Assembly: GCA_900472785.1 (NCBI GenBank)
Contig: UCJH01000028.1
Coordinates: forward strand, 45,031-109,030
Length of the DNA stretch: 64,000 bases
Origin: Hyphomicrobiales bacterium
GTDB taxonomy: Bacteria; Pseudomonadota; Alphaproteobacteria; Rhizobiales; Rhizobiaceae
Direction of reading: 5' to 3'
The notes under the pieces were generated by a model. The model had not been told where the DNA came from. It saw nothing but the letters and a program-made list of their open reading frames with translations, and searched no databases. The translations under genes and the position numbers were made by a program. Shown one piece after another: positions 27,445-35,155 of this stretch (positions within the stretch are counted from its first letter, which is position 1; every line of letters starts with the position of its first letter).

Positions 27445-28025
27445 CAGCCGACATCCTTCAGGGCTTTCGAGCCGCCAAGAAACAGGGCAGCAAGCTGCTC
27501 CATCGGCATGCGCCGCTCCATCGCGCATTCCCTGAGCAGCCGGTAGGCCTCCTCGTCATCGACCTGCCGCTCCGTCTTCAGCCGGTTGATCGCGGCGAAC
27601 ACCACGGGACGCAGGCGCAGGCGTTCTTCGAGTTTCGCCACGCGCGCGTCAGCCTCCATGCGCTGCTGATGGGATGCGACGGCCAGAACCAGCGCCGGAT
27701 AGATCGCCGAGGCGGAAACGGGTTTCGGAATGATCGCGGAGGCCCCGCAACCGATGGCCCAGGCGATCCGGCCGGGCGCTTCCGAGCCCAGAAGTGCTGC
27801 AACCGGGCGGGCCGGCTTTCCTTCCGGCCAGGGCAGCAACTCGTCCCAGCCGCGATCGGCATCGACGATGACCAAATCCGGCAGGTCGATGGGAGAGAGA
27901 GGCAGCCATTGCAGGGAAGTGGAAACGCCCAGTAGCGCGAGCTGGCGGCGCAGCCTGTCGGTATTCCCGTCTTCCTCGGCGAGGATCGTCGCCCGCCAGC
28001 CGGCAAAATTCGGGGTGTTGATCAT
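27444..28025 (-). CDS. AmiR/NasT-like ANTAR-domain antitermination regulator
   Basis: 193 residues. The N-terminal part (about 10-120) is a receiver-like fold without a clear phosphoacceptor pocket, as in AmiR. A coiled stretch (about 118-140) leads to a C-terminal ANTAR helical bundle with AINRLKTERQVDDEEAYRLLRECAMERRMPMEQLA. ANTAR proteins bind paired small RNA hairpins and stop transcription termination. The gene overlaps the AmiC-like gene by 4 bases, as in the Pseudomonas amidase operon, where AmiC holds AmiR inactive until amide binds. The leader upstream has a matching terminator. Confidence 0.88.
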   Translation of the reverse strand: MINTPNFAGWRATILAEEDGNTDRLRRQLALLGVSTSLQWLPLSPIDLPDLVIVDADRGWDELLPWPEGKPARPVAALLGSEAPGRIAWAIGCGASAIIPKPVSASAIYPALVLAVASHQQRMEADARVAKLEERLRLRPVVFAAINRLKTERQVDDEEAYRLLRECAMERRMPMEQLAALFLGGSKALKDVG

Positions 28026-29158
28026 GACACTACCCTGAGCGACGGCGCCGCGCGGGTTCGCTCCCCGGTCAGATAGGGATCGGCAACGATCGCCGGCCGC
28101 GACGCGATGACATCGAAGCCACCCTCCGCATTGATCCGGCCGAGATGGAACGGCAGCGCCGAATGGTTGGTCGCCGGGTCGATATCCAGATTACCGAGCA
28201 CTGAAGGCCAGGTGCGGGACGTGACCTCGCGACGGATCGCCATCGGATCATCGCTGCCGCAGGACTGGATTGATGCAATGCAGAGTGTCACGGCCGCATA
28301 GGCGCTGGCGAAGATGCTGGAAATATGGGTAATTTCGGGTCGCCAAGCCTGCACGCGCCTCTTGAACGCACGGTTTTCGGCGGTGTCGAGGCTGTCGAAA
28401 TAGGGAAGCGCGCAAAGCTGACCGACGGCAACGCCCTTTTCGATATCGGAGAGCTCGCATTCCGTCAGGTCGCAGCTCGCGACCGGGCAGTTTTCCGGGA
28501 GGAAGGCCGGGTCCTGCTCGCCGAGCCGGCGCAGGGCACTGAGGAACGCGTAGCTCGATGGGCCGATCAGGTTATTGAGAATGAAGCTCGGCCGCTTCTC
28601 GGCGATATCGGCAATGATGCGCTCGACGGCCGTCTCCTCCAGTGGCAGATATCGTTCGCCGAGAATCTGACCGCCGGCCTTGGTGATCAGCTCGCGGGCA
28701 AGGCGGTTTGTCTCCCAACCCCAGACATAGTTCGCGCCGAGCAGATAGGGCCGGTTGCCATAGCGTGGAATGAGATTGTCGAGCAGCGGAATGAGATGCT
28801 GGTTCGGACATCCGGCGATGTAGATGACATTCTCGTTTGCCTCGAAACCCTCATAAGGGCACATATACCAGAGAAGCCCGTCGTGCTTCTCAACCAGCGG
28901 AATGACTTCCTTGCGGGCCGAAGACGTGATCGTGCCGACGATATTGCGGCAGCCACGATCCTTGATCAGGCTGCGCGCACCTTCCAGATAGGCTGAGAGA
29001 TCGGCATGGGCATCGACAAAGACCAGATCGACACCCTCACCGCCGGCAGCCTGCCAGTCGTGAAGCGCGCATTCCGCACCGGCCCAGCCATCCCGCCCCA
29101 ATGCGCCATATGGCCCGGTGGTCGAGTAGAGAATGCCAATCTTAGCCGTGTCCCGCAT
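28022..29158 (-). CDS. AmiC-like amide-sensing binding protein
   Basis: 378 residues from the ATG at 29158; upstream in-frame codons fall inside the leader terminator and were rejected. It is a periplasmic-binding-protein fold without a signal peptide, starting AKIGILYSTTGPYG. WYMCPYEGFE, NYVWGWETNRLARE and SASCxL-type blocks match AmiC and the related UrtA/FmdD group. As a cytoplasmic amide sensor it would bind the AmiR-like protein and release it when amide is present. The lack of an export signal and the coupling to the ANTAR gene favour a sensor over a transport protein. Confidence 0.82.
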   Translation of the reverse strand: MRDTAKIGILYSTTGPYGALGRDGWAGAECALHDWQAAGGEGVDLVFVDAHADLSAYLEGARSLIKDRGCRNIVGTITSSARKEVIPLVEKHDGLLWYMCPYEGFEANENVIYIAGCPNQHLIPLLDNLIPRYGNRPYLLGANYVWGWETNRLARELITKAGGQILGERYLPLEETAVERIIADIAEKRPSFILNNLIGPSSYAFLSALRRLGEQDPAFLPENCPVASCDLTECELSDIEKGVAVGQLCALPYFDSLDTAENRAFKRRVQAWRPEITHISSIFASAYAAVTLCIASIQSCGSDDPMAIRREVTSRTWPSVLGNLDIDPATNHSALPFHLGRINAEGGFDVIASRPAIVADPYLTGERTRAAPSLRVVS

Positions 29159-29173
29159 CGGTTTTCCAAACAC

Positions 29174-29216
29174 AAAAAACCCACAACGCGGATCCCGGAA
29201 ACCGGGGCGTTGTGGG
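29174..29216 (-). terminator. Leader terminator before the AmiC-like gene (antitermination target)
   Basis: On the reverse strand CCCACAACGC (29216-29207) pairs perfectly with GCGTTGTGGG (29189-29180), with an inner CCGG/CCGG pairing, followed by TTTTTT (29179-29174). It lies 15 bp before the AmiC-like start and downstream of a likely promoter. An ANTAR protein would be expected to prevent this stop. Confidence 0.8.
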
Positions 29217-29227
29217 GCGATATTGCC

Positions 29228-29313
29228 CTTCGACAAACGAAGTCATGTGAAACGCAGCTTACGCTGCCTAATCTTCAGGCTTGCATGAAAGACAGGCACG
29301 CGACGTTTGTCAA
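29228..29313 (-). promoter_or_regulatory. Promoter and hairpin leader of the amide operon
   Basis: Reading the reverse strand, TTGACA (29313-29308) and TTTCAT (29290-29285) with a 17-base spacer make a plausible promoter. Three small hairpins follow before the terminator: GCCT/AGGC at 29280-29266, GCAG(C)/(G)CTGC at 29267-29254 and CTTCG/CGAAG at 29242-29228. The first two share two bases. ANTAR targets are tandem small hairpins, though I could not fit the consensus hexaloop (A at 1, G at 4) cleanly to these loops. Confidence 0.45.
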
Positions 29314-29320
29314 GAAACTA

Positions 29321-29877
29321 ATTTGCAATATGCATGGTCGCCCCGCTCTGGCTTTCAACGAATGAAAGCCTGCAATCATCAGTTGCAAAGGCGGGTGACA
29401 AGATTCGTGATGGCCCGCGAGCCTTGACGCCGCGCAGGTCGATCTTCTCTCGCACCAATTACCAGTGATAGCACGGAGGAGGTGCTTGCGCTGAAAGGGT
29501 GAACCACTATCAAGCCGTTCTATTGGGATCCGCCGCGGGCATCGACCTTGCCTGTCTCCCGATACGCGGCAGCATGACGGCGGCAGTGCCCGGTTTTCAA
29601 AAGAATGGCGCGCTTGAGGTGTTTTAACCGCACTTTAGCGGCCGAAACGCATTTAATATCTCCGCTTTTCCTCCGTCGCTCCTCGGAAGCTGCCCATCCG
29701 CTCTCGGCCCCATATCATCCAGTCCCGAGCAAGTAGCTACCCCTACACAGAAATTTGGCCCCATCCTATCGGCTAAACCGCTAGGTCGATGGTTCAAATC
29801 CTCTCAAGGCGGTAGGCTCTGTGTGAAACACACTGGTCTGGATACGTCGGTTGACTATCTTTACCAGGTTAACGAAC
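29321..29877. other. Intergenic region, no gene identified
   Basis: Between the divergent amide operon and the toxin-antitoxin pair. Short translations look random. A segment near 29790 (GGTTCAAATCC) resembles a tRNA T-arm, but no cloverleaf can be drawn around it. TGCAA and TTGCA half-sites occur at 29371-29387 with a 7-base gap. Confidence 0.3.
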
Positions 29878-29906
29878 TTGACGAGTTGACATTGACTGGC
29901 TACATT
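29878..29906 (+). promoter_or_regulatory. Predicted sigma70-type promoter of the Xre/RES pair
   Basis: TTGACG (29878-29883) and TACATT (29901-29906) are separated by 17 bases and end 21 bp before the antitoxin start. The match is reasonable but was made by eye. Confidence 0.45.
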
Positions 29907-29927
29907 GCTTTTGAAAGGTGGATTGTC

Positions 29928-30590
29928 ATGCCAGTCACGAAATCGTCAGCAAGCGAAACTCCAAACATCGCGCTATCGATGAAGCTGCCCCGCAAGGCCG
30001 ATTTCGAAAAAGCGCTGCTCAATCAGTACACCAAGGCGGTGCAGTTGAGCCAGAAGGCTGGCCATCAGGTGAGTTTCCGCGTCGTCGTGGATCCGCGCGC
30101 CGGAGCGCAGACAATTTCGGTCGTCGAGGAAGACCCTTTGGTTGGAGACGGTGCGTTTCCAGTCGAAGAAGTTGGAGAACCGGATGACGAGCTGAAGGCA
30201 GCCCTGTCCGCCGCACGACAGCGCGGCCATCGCCGCGTTGCAGAGATTCTAAGCGAGGACGACATGCTGAGCGCCGACGCCTTTTCCGATCTTCTTGGCG
30301 TTTCGCGGGTCACGGTCAATACGAAGCGTCAGAACGGCCAGGTTCTCGGCCTGGATGGCGCCAAGCGAGGGTTCCGGTTTCCGGCCTGGCAGCTCGATCA
30401 TGACGGCCGGCCCTATGCGGCGCTTCCAAAACTGCACGAGATTCTGGCAGGTGCCTGGGCCGTTTACCGCTTTCTTGTTTCGCCCCACGGCGCTCTTGAC
30501 GGTCGTACCGGGCTCAACGCCTTGAAGCGGGGCCAGGATAGCGGCGTGATCGCCGCAGCCGAGGGCATTGCCCGCGGTGACTTTCGCTAG
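29928..30590 (+). CDS. Xre/MbcA/ParS-type antitoxin of a RES toxin
   Basis: 220 residues from the ATG at 29928, which follows GAAAGGTGG; an upstream GTG at 29823 would place the promoter inside the gene. The middle holds a helix-turn-helix (DMLSADAFSDLLGVSRVTVNTKRQNGQVLGLDGAKRGFRFPAWQL is split across residues 114-158). The C-terminal part resembles the domain that neutralises RES toxins, with WAVYRFLVSPHGALDGRTGLNAL. It would bind the toxin and repress their shared promoter. The toxin ATG directly follows its stop codon. It is longer than the usual 130-150 residues because of an extra N-terminal region. Confidence 0.75.
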   Translation: MPVTKSSASETPNIALSMKLPRKADFEKALLNQYTKAVQLSQKAGHQVSFRVVVDPRAGAQTISVVEEDPLVGDGAFPVEEVGEPDDELKAALSAARQRGHRRVAEILSEDDMLSADAFSDLLGVSRVTVNTKRQNGQVLGLDGAKRGFRFPAWQLDHDGRPYAALPKLHEILAGAWAVYRFLVSPHGALDGRTGLNALKRGQDSGVIAAAEGIARGDFR

Positions 30591-31208
30591 ATGGCGGGTG
30601 TCAAACCGCCTGCCGGTTTCGAGCGTCAGCCGCTCGATATCGAAACTATTCCGTCAGGGCGTCGCTTTGGCCGGATCTACGCAAGCGCCTTTCCGGACCC
30701 GCTGGGATTTGGAAAAGCGGCGAGCCGTTTCAGCGATCCCCGCCGACGTGATGCAACGAAGCGATTCGGCGTTCTTTATCTCGGCGAAACACTCAAGGTC
30801 TGCTTCCTTGAGGCGGTTCTGCGTGATCGCCGCGACGGTCTTGTCGGCGATCTTCCGATTGAAGAAAAAGAGATCTATGCGCGGCGCTACGCTGAGGTCG
30901 AGACGATCGCAGACCTCAGCCTTGTTGACCTGCGTGACGATCACCCGATCAGGATGGGGGTTCCAACTGACGTGGCGAAATCATCGCGTCAGAACTTGGC
31001 GCGTTCCTGGGCGCTAGCATTCTACGAGCATAAGTCGCTTCCCGACGGCATCATCTATCCATCTCGCCTGAACGGCCACACGAATGTCGCTGTCTTTGGG
31101 CGTGCCGTCCCCAAGCTGGCGCCGGTACGCGTTGTGCCACTGATCGGTGCACCGGGGCTAGCCGCGGTCATCAATGACCTGCGGGTGAGTCTGGTCGATT
31201 TCCCTTGA
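30591..31208 (+). CDS. RES-domain toxin (NAD-degrading type)
   Basis: 205 residues covering one RES domain. The name-giving residues are visible as Arg28 (RRFGRIYAS), Glu66 or Glu74 in the YLGETLKVCFLEAV helix, and Ser158 in IIYPSRLNG. Characterised relatives degrade NAD and stop growth. Its start codon directly follows the antitoxin stop, typical of a tightly coupled toxin-antitoxin operon in which the Xre-like antitoxin comes first. All core residues are present, so the toxin may be functional. Confidence 0.85.
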   Translation: MAGVKPPAGFERQPLDIETIPSGRRFGRIYASAFPDPLGFGKAASRFSDPRRRDATKRFGVLYLGETLKVCFLEAVLRDRRDGLVGDLPIEEKEIYARRYAEVETIADLSLVDLRDDHPIRMGVPTDVAKSSRQNLARSWALAFYEHKSLPDGIIYPSRLNGHTNVAVFGRAVPKLAPVRVVPLIGAPGLAAVINDLRVSLVDFP

Positions 31209-31282
31209 AACATTGCCGGTTTATGTGCTGCTCGTTCATCCCGGTTCGGGTGAGGAGCTGCTCTCGTCCGCCACTGACGGCC

Positions 31283-31933
31283 TCACTTTTGAAATTGTCT
31301 CTCGTCGTTGAAAGACAAATTCAGCGTTTCCTGCAGCTTGCCCAGCGTTCCGTCCTTTCGAAACCGAATTCCAGACACCATGAAGCTGACGCTGCTGCCG
31401 CCAGAATATAGCGTTACGCCCGTAACGGACAGCCGCAACAGTTTCCCGCGGCTTCCGGAAGTCACGATGTCTCCATGCACGATACCAAGGATGGACCGGG
31501 CAAGCGCTGATCGTTCCGCTTCGAGTTCGGTATCCCATCGCTTCAACTCTGTTTCGACATGGCGGAACGCGTCTCGCGCGGCTTGAAAGGGACGTTCCTC
31601 CCCAAACCACAGGCGATCCACCACCGAAAGGATTTCTCCCGGGACCTCCCTCTGCATTGCGTAAGCGGCGGTGCTCATCATCTCGTGGATCCGTTCCGCC
31701 TCTTGCAGGTCGCGAAGCCGATCCGCATAGGGCGTGATTGCCATCCTCGAAATGACCGGCAAGAGCACCTTGTTGGAAGTGAACAAGAAGTCGACCGGCA
31801 TCACCTTCCGCAGGCTGATCCTGTTGGTCCCGTACCGCTCAGGCGGCTCTTCCTCGCGCCAAGACTTGCGATTCCATTCCACCCAGATCTCGCGAGCAGA
31901 AACACAAAGCCAACTCTCCAGGAACAAGTGCAA
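31283..31933 (-). CDS. Hypothetical protein
   Basis: 216 residues from a TTG at 31933; ATG codons further in (for example at MPVDFLF) are alternatives, and the true start is uncertain. The product looks protein-like: a central amphipathic helix region (RLRDLQEAERIHEMM and FRHVETELKRWDTELEAERSALA) followed by a beta-rich end (KLLRLSVTGVTLYSGGSSVSFMV). There is no signal peptide, membrane helix or motif that I recognise. It converges with the RES toxin, 74 bp apart. No function is proposed. Confidence 0.5.
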   Translation of the reverse strand: MHLFLESWLCVSAREIWVEWNRKSWREEEPPERYGTNRISLRKVMPVDFLFTSNKVLLPVISRMAITPYADRLRDLQEAERIHEMMSTAAYAMQREVPGEILSVVDRLWFGEERPFQAARDAFRHVETELKRWDTELEAERSALARSILGIVHGDIVTSGSRGKLLRLSVTGVTLYSGGSSVSFMVSGIRFRKDGTLGKLQETLNLSFNDERQFQK

Positions 31934-32196
31934 TTCCGGGGGTTAGAGGGGGTGCGTCGACCAGGCGTGATCTGCCGCCGTCAGCGGCATCACTACATGC
32001 TGGAGCTCTCGATCCCTGACCATCGCCGAAAGGGCGGCAATCCTTTCCTAGAGTGACGCTGTCAGCCGGACAAAGATCACCGGCCCGTCACCCATCAAGG
32101 ATGTCCGCCCTCGGTCTCGAATGCCACGAGTTGCTGCCGCGCCAACGGCAATATGCGCTCGACGAATTTGGCAACGCTGTTGCGAACAGACGGTCC

Positions 32197-32574
32197 TCAG
32201 CGCGTGGCGAAGCGACCTTCCTCCACCCAGGCCTGCGCTCGGCTTTGAATGAGCAGCAGGACCTGTGCTGCCACATCGCGATCGAGATTAGCGAGCGGCC
32301 TGGCCCCTGGCGGTGGAGCAATACCGCGTCGCTTGGTGTCGAGTCCCTCGCGGAAAGCAACCAGGGCTGACCGGCGTGGTCGCGGCCCGGCTTGCATGCG
32401 AGTCCAATAGCCACGAGGCGGCTTTGGGACCTGCAGCTTGGTGCAGAGTTTACCGATCGCCACGTCCGAAAGGCCAAGTTCCTTCGCAATCTCGCTGGTC
32501 GGTTTCTCCCATACGAGAGCGAAGAGTTCTTCTCTGGATAGTTTCCGTCGTGGCATCTTCGAGCATTTTTTCAT
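32197..32574 (-). CDS. Helix-turn-helix hypothetical protein, possibly truncated
   Basis: 125 residues from the ATG at 32574, with GTGAGG seven bases before it. The N-terminal half (LSREELFALVWEKPTSEIAKELGLSDVAIGKLC is split over residues 12-44) is a helix-turn-helix followed by VPKPPRGYW, a pattern I know from a widespread group of uncharacterised proteins that are usually longer. After the TGA stop the same frame continues for about 33 codons of plausible sequence (VAKFVERILPLARQQLV). The gene may therefore be shortened by a nonsense change. Its function is unknown. Confidence 0.55.
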   Translation of the reverse strand: MKKCSKMPRRKLSREELFALVWEKPTSEIAKELGLSDVAIGKLCTKLQVPKPPRGYWTRMQAGPRPRRSALVAFREGLDTKRRGIAPPPGARPLANLDRDVAAQVLLLIQSRAQAWVEEGRFATR

Positions 32575-32626
32575 GCGAGCGCCTCACCAAGGCGACACCT
32601 ATGAATTGAAGCGGGATATTTTGGAG

Positions 32627-33424
32627 CTAGCCGTTGGACTTCGGCCTTGCCTTCCCCTTCATGCGCACCGTGACGATCTTCGGGCTGTCGGCGCTTCGTT
32701 CCACGTCCACGATGCCGGAAGCCTCGACCAGGTCGGTGAGGCGGGCAAAACCGTAGTTGCGCGCATCAAAGTCCGGCGATTGCTTCGCCAAATGGGCGCC
32801 AACACGCGCCAGGTGGGCACGGCCGTCTTCATCGGCCGATGCCGTCACGGCATTCTCAAGCATCTTCAAGGCGGCAGCGTCAAGCTTCGGCTTTGCCGGC
32901 GCCTTGGTTGGGGATGGCTTTGCCTCCTTCGCCTTTACTACGGCAGCCGGTTGCGGATCTTGTCGCGCCTCGGGCTCGACGGAGTTGGCGTTGAGGACGT
33001 CGAAATAGACGAATTTGTCGCAAGCCGTAATGAAGGGGCGCGGGGTTTTGCGTTCGCCGAACCCGTAGACGGTTACGCCCTGTTCGCGGATACGCGACGC
33101 CAGCCTGGCGAAATCGCTATCGCTGGAAACGATGCAAAATGCGGAAAAACGGCCGGTATAGAGCAGGTCCATCGCGTCGATGATCATTGCGCCGTCCGTG
33201 GCATTCTTTCCCGTCGTGTAGGCGAATTGCTGGACCGGTTGGATGGAATGCTCCAGTAGGCACTCCTTCCAGCCATTGAGGTTGGGCTTGGTCCAGTCTC
33301 CGTAGATGCGCTTGACGCCGGCGGTGCCATAGGTGGCGATCTCGGCCAAGAGCCCACTGACAATTTTTGGGGAGGCATTGTCGCCGTCGATGAGGAGAGC
33401 CAACGTGTCGGATGTGCCGGTCAT
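32627..33424 (-). CDS. NYN-domain protein with C-terminal LOTUS/OST-HTH-like domain
   Basis: 265 residues from the ATG at 33424; the longer frame to 33481 lacks a ribosome site. Residues 5-150 form a NYN (PIN-like) nuclease domain: LALLIDGDNASPKIV with the first acidic residues, IYGDWTKPNLNGW, KNATDGAMIIDAMDLL and CIVSSDSDFARLASRIRE with the later Asp residues. A Pro/Lys-rich linker (about 160-190) leads to a domain that includes AHLARVGAHLAKQSPDFDARNYGFARLTDLVE, matching the OST-HTH/LOTUS RNA-binding type. It is probably an RNA-acting protein of the LabA/DUF88 group. Confidence 0.85.
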   Translation of the reverse strand: MTGTSDTLALLIDGDNASPKIVSGLLAEIATYGTAGVKRIYGDWTKPNLNGWKECLLEHSIQPVQQFAYTTGKNATDGAMIIDAMDLLYTGRFSAFCIVSSDSDFARLASRIREQGVTVYGFGERKTPRPFITACDKFVYFDVLNANSVEPEARQDPQPAAVVKAKEAKPSPTKAPAKPKLDAAALKMLENAVTASADEDGRAHLARVGAHLAKQSPDFDARNYGFARLTDLVEASGIVDVERSADSPKIVTVRMKGKARPKSNG

Positions 33425-34537
33425 TTTGGAGCCTTTTGGTTGCAGCCACCTTTTTTGCCTTAAAAAAGCATGTTCCGCCACTTGGATCCTTGAAGCTGAG
33501 CCCTGCTCGCGGGCAAGGCAATTTGCTGCGCCGAAACGATGGGAGTTGATCGTGTGGAAGGGTTGCGTCGGGGGCAGTCGGTCCCTCCTTCCGCTTCGCG
33601 GCGCTATGCTAAGGCTCCTGCGGCTGCTCCTCTCCGGCGTAACCGTGTCGAGAATTCCCGCTTTCCCGTCCTTTAGGGGACGGCGCTATGCCAAAAGCTC
33701 CGATACTCTTCTTCTTTTCTTCCAAGCGGGTGCGCCCTTGATCGCGAAGGATTGTCTCGGCCTACGTCGGCGAGCAAGCAAGACAGGAGATACCACGGTA
33801 GGCCGCCATAACACAGCGCCCTTCATAACAGTGTTCGTTGCGCGGGCTCGACCACAGCAGGATACCCACTGTCCCGCGACGAACGCTCGGCCTGAGCGCT
33901 GAACCGGATGTCGACATCCCGATCCTGGGAGAGGTCCTCCAACGGCTGTTGACCAACACGGTCCCAGCCCTTGCCACGATCGGGACCAGATGGAACCCGT
34001 GACCGCAGACCCGGCTGGCTGCTCCAGGCCAATAGGTTTTCAAAGGATTCTGCATTGAGAAGATCGCGCAAGTGATGGGCGGTCACAGAGGCATCGGGCC
34101 ATCGCTCTATCGAATATCAATCCGTTGCGACCAATGGCATTGCCGAACCCAGCTCCAGTTGATGTAAGCTACGCATTGATCGATGGCGGAAGCCAATGCC
34201 TGGGGGAATGCACCTTCGATCACATATGAAGGGGCTGGTAGGTTTCAAAGCGTTGAACGGCGCCAAGTTGCGACATTTGAAACCCGGATCAGGCTACCGT
34301 GCCCGGATAGAGACGAGTATTGGGATCAGCGGCAATAATTCCCAGATATACAATTACTTAGGCCATCTTCGGAACGTGGCGCTGGGTTCGGATCCGTTCA
34401 AGGCGAGTCAAGCTTTAGCACGAGCAACTCCCCCACGGACGAGAGAACGGCTGAAATTATAAGAGAAGGTAAGCAAGCCGATTTACAGAGGTTTTACAGG
34501 TCATATATGGTCTTTGATGTTCTTATCGAGGATCACA
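33425..34537. other. Long gene-poor region
   Basis: About 1.1 kb without a gene I can support. Open frames on both strands (for example 33823-34086 reverse and 34196-34462 forward) lack ribosome sites and family features. Two similar segments, GGCGCTATGCTAAGGCTCC near 33600 and GGCGCTATGCCAAAAGCTCC near 33682, look like an imperfect direct repeat. A small hairpin CCGTCC-TTTAGG-GGACGG lies beside the second. Confidence 0.35.
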
Positions 34538-35155
34538 ATGAAAAACGCCATACCCGATCTTGAGACGATCGAATCCAGGATCGTTTATGAGAACAGGTGG
34601 ATGAAAGTGAAGGAAGATCAGATCCGGCGCCGTGACGGTACCACCGGTATCTACGGTTTTGTCGATAAACCGGACTTCGCAGTGATAGTCCCGTTCGATC
34701 ACGGACGCCTTCACCTTGTTCAGCAATTCCGCTATCCGACCGGCCAAAGACAGTGGGAATTCCCGCAGGGTTCGTGGGAAGAAGATCCAGACGCCAATCC
34801 GGAGAATCTCGCACGCGGCGAACTTGCCGAGGAAACCGGACTCACCGCTAATCGGATGGAGCAGATCGGACAGTTGTTTCCACTATACGGCACTGCAACG
34901 CAGTCCTATAGGGTCTATTTTGCAACTGGGTTATCTCAGGGCCCATCCCGGCTGTCCCTCGAAGAGCAGGACTTGGTGTCGGCGTCATTCAGCGTGGAAG
35001 AGGTTGAATCCATGATTCTATCCGGAGAACTGCGAGACGCCGCAACGGTTGCAGCGCTATCGATAGCAAAGCTCCGCGGGTTGATCGACGGCCGGTCTTC
35101 GATCATACGGGGAACTGAAGTTCAATCGTCGTTCCTTCACCAAGAACAGAAATGA
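34538..35155 (+). CDS. Nudix hydrolase (ADP-ribose pyrophosphatase-like)
   Basis: 205 residues from the ATG at 34538, preceded by GAGG; an ATG at 34514 is less likely. The fold starts with ESRIVYENRWMKVKEDQI and RRDGTTGIYGFVDKPDFAVIVPF, typical of ADP-ribose/NDP-sugar hydrolases. The Nudix box is GSWEEDPDANPENLARGELAEETGL, with the REUxEE core present as RGELAEE. It would hydrolyse a nucleoside diphosphate linked to another moiety. Its 3' end overlaps the convergent kinase gene by 53 bp, which is unusual. Confidence 0.87.
   Translation: MKNAIPDLETIESRIVYENRWMKVKEDQIRRRDGTTGIYGFVDKPDFAVIVPFDHGRLHLVQQFRYPTGQRQWEFPQGSWEEDPDANPENLARGELAEETGLTANRMEQIGQLFPLYGTATQSYRVYFATGLSQGPSRLSLEEQDLVSASFSVEEVESMILSGELRDAATVAALSIAKLRGLIDGRSSIIRGTEVQSSFLHQEQK

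Noticed and set aside
29371-29387. TGCAA-N7-TTGCA near the amide operon
   Set aside because: The gap is seven instead of six bases and the neighbouring genes are unrelated to the RpiR cluster; probably chance.
29775-29812. tRNA-like T-arm (GGTTCAAATCC)
   Set aside because: The stem around the loop pairs poorly and no D-arm, anticodon arm or acceptor stem can be drawn.
33333-33902. 189-codon forward open frame
   Set aside because: It starts inside the NYN gene on the opposite strand, has low-complexity Arg/Leu composition and no ribosome site.
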